Shown here: piece by piece, positions 13,641 to 13,950 of the stretch
Layout: the number at the start of each line of letters is the position of its first letter
How positions within the stretch are numbered: the stretch's first letter is position 1
From: Candidatus Bathyarchaeota archaeon
Lineage (GTDB): Archaea; Thermoproteota; Bathyarchaeia; Bathyarchaeales; SOJC01
Length of the DNA stretch: 13,950 nucleotides
Direction: 5' to 3'
Assembly (NCBI GenBank): GCA_030608925.1
Contig: JAUWDF010000006.1
Coordinates: 1 to 13,950, forward strand
Notes under the pieces: generated by a model
The model's input: only the letters and a program-made list of their open reading frames with translations
What the model was told of the DNA's origin: nothing
Databases searched by the model: none
Position numbers and translations under genes: made by a program

Positions 13641-13950
13641 ATGGGCAAGCGGATTCTAGTTCAAAGACGAGGGCGAGGTGGATCAGTTTACAGAGCGTCC
13701 ACCCATAAGAGGATAGCGCCTGCAAAATATCCACCAGTGAGCAAAGAACAAATGGAGGGTAAGATTGAAGGCGAGGTAGTTCGAGTTCGCCATGAGCCCG
13801 GACGTTTTGCTCCATTAGCCCAAATCAGACTTGAGACAGGGAAAAGCTACCACTTTATTGTACCTGAAGGAATCCATGAAAAACAGAAGATCCAAGTCGG
13901 CAGCAAAGCATCAACAGAGATTGGCAATGTTCTTCCTCTGGGCAACATCC
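13641..13950 (+). CDS. rpl2: 50S ribosomal protein L2 (uL2), N-terminal part (partial)
   Basis: The first 103 codons are present and the frame runs off the window end. It begins MGKRILVQRRGRGGSVYRAS and continues with THKRIAPAKYPP, RVRHEPGRFAPLAQI and EGNVLPLGNI-like sequence (read here as EIGNVLPLGNI), the archaeal/eukaryotic form of uL2. The protein sits at the base of the peptidyl-transferase centre in the large subunit. Residues 1-40 are the basic extension; the OB-fold domain starts at about 45. The catalytic-region loop comes later and is outside the window. In the usual archaeal S10 cluster rpl3-rpl4-rpl23 precede rpl2 directly, but here the upstream neighbour is a divergent sRNA/hmgA region. 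Confidence 0.96.
   Translation, partial: MGKRILVQRRGRGGSVYRASTHKRIAPAKYPPVSKEQMEGKIEGEVVRVRHEPGRFAPLAQIRLETGKSYHFIVPEGIHEKQKIQVGSKASTEIGNVLPLGNI

Noticed and set aside
1..13950. CRISPR arrays, insertion sequences, tRNA or rRNA genes
   Set aside because: I found no spaced direct repeats, transposase-like proteins, terminal repeats or tRNA-like cloverleaf signatures in either strand.

Overview
This window is archaeal chromosomal DNA. The evidence is an archaeal-type CCA-adding enzyme, Trm-G10, UPF0200/UPF0201, a uL2 of archaeal type, BpsA (branched-chain polyamine synthase), TATA-box promoters close to start codons, and a probable box C/D sRNA. Frequent TTG and GTG starts and a fairly AT-rich composition would fit an uncultured member of the Bathyarchaeia or a related TACK lineage, but that placement is inference. 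BpsA is best known from thermophiles. I see no insertion sequences, CRISPR arrays, tRNAs or rRNAs. This is core-genome-like sequence with a few unusual proteins.

Layout. Positions 1-1241 (+) hold the last codons of an aldehyde:ferredoxin oxidoreductase and two tandem four-cluster polyferredoxins, probably one redox operon. Positions 1272-3247 (-) are a polyamine operon: a BpsA fused to a zinc ribbon and a GNAT acetyltransferase, overlapping by 4 bp a small AdoMet decarboxylase-family protein with Thr where the pyruvoyl-forming Ser should be. Positions 3457-5297 (+) hold three apparently separate genes: a Cys-rich protein, an UppP-type polyprenyl-diphosphatase and a ferritin-like protein. Positions 5306-7301 (-) hold thpR and cca (RNA end processing). 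Positions 7389-9209 (+) hold the UPF0200 kinase-like/UPF0201 pair and a sugar-phosphate-isomerase-like TIM barrel. Positions 9184-13325 (-) are a tight four-gene operon, class II HMG-CoA reductase, PRPP synthetase, Trm-G10 and RNase Z, from what looks like a leaderless promoter. Positions 13641-13950 (+) are the start of ribosomal protein uL2.

How the genes fit together. RNA maturation dominates: RNase Z trims pre-tRNA 3' ends, CCA enzyme completes them, Trm-G10 methylates G10, ThpR acts on cyclic-phosphate/2'-5' RNA ends, and the intergenic sRNA is predicted to guide 2'-O-methylation in the peptidyl-transferase centre of 23S rRNA. A second thread is isoprenoid and lipid supply (HMG-CoA reductase, UppP). 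A third is polyamine chemistry.

The most notable items are the unannotated C/D sRNA at about 13437-13499 (-) with its own promoter, the BpsA-GNAT fusion, the Ser-to-Thr change in the AdoMetDC homologue, and an Asn where other CCA enzymes have the third catalytic Asp.
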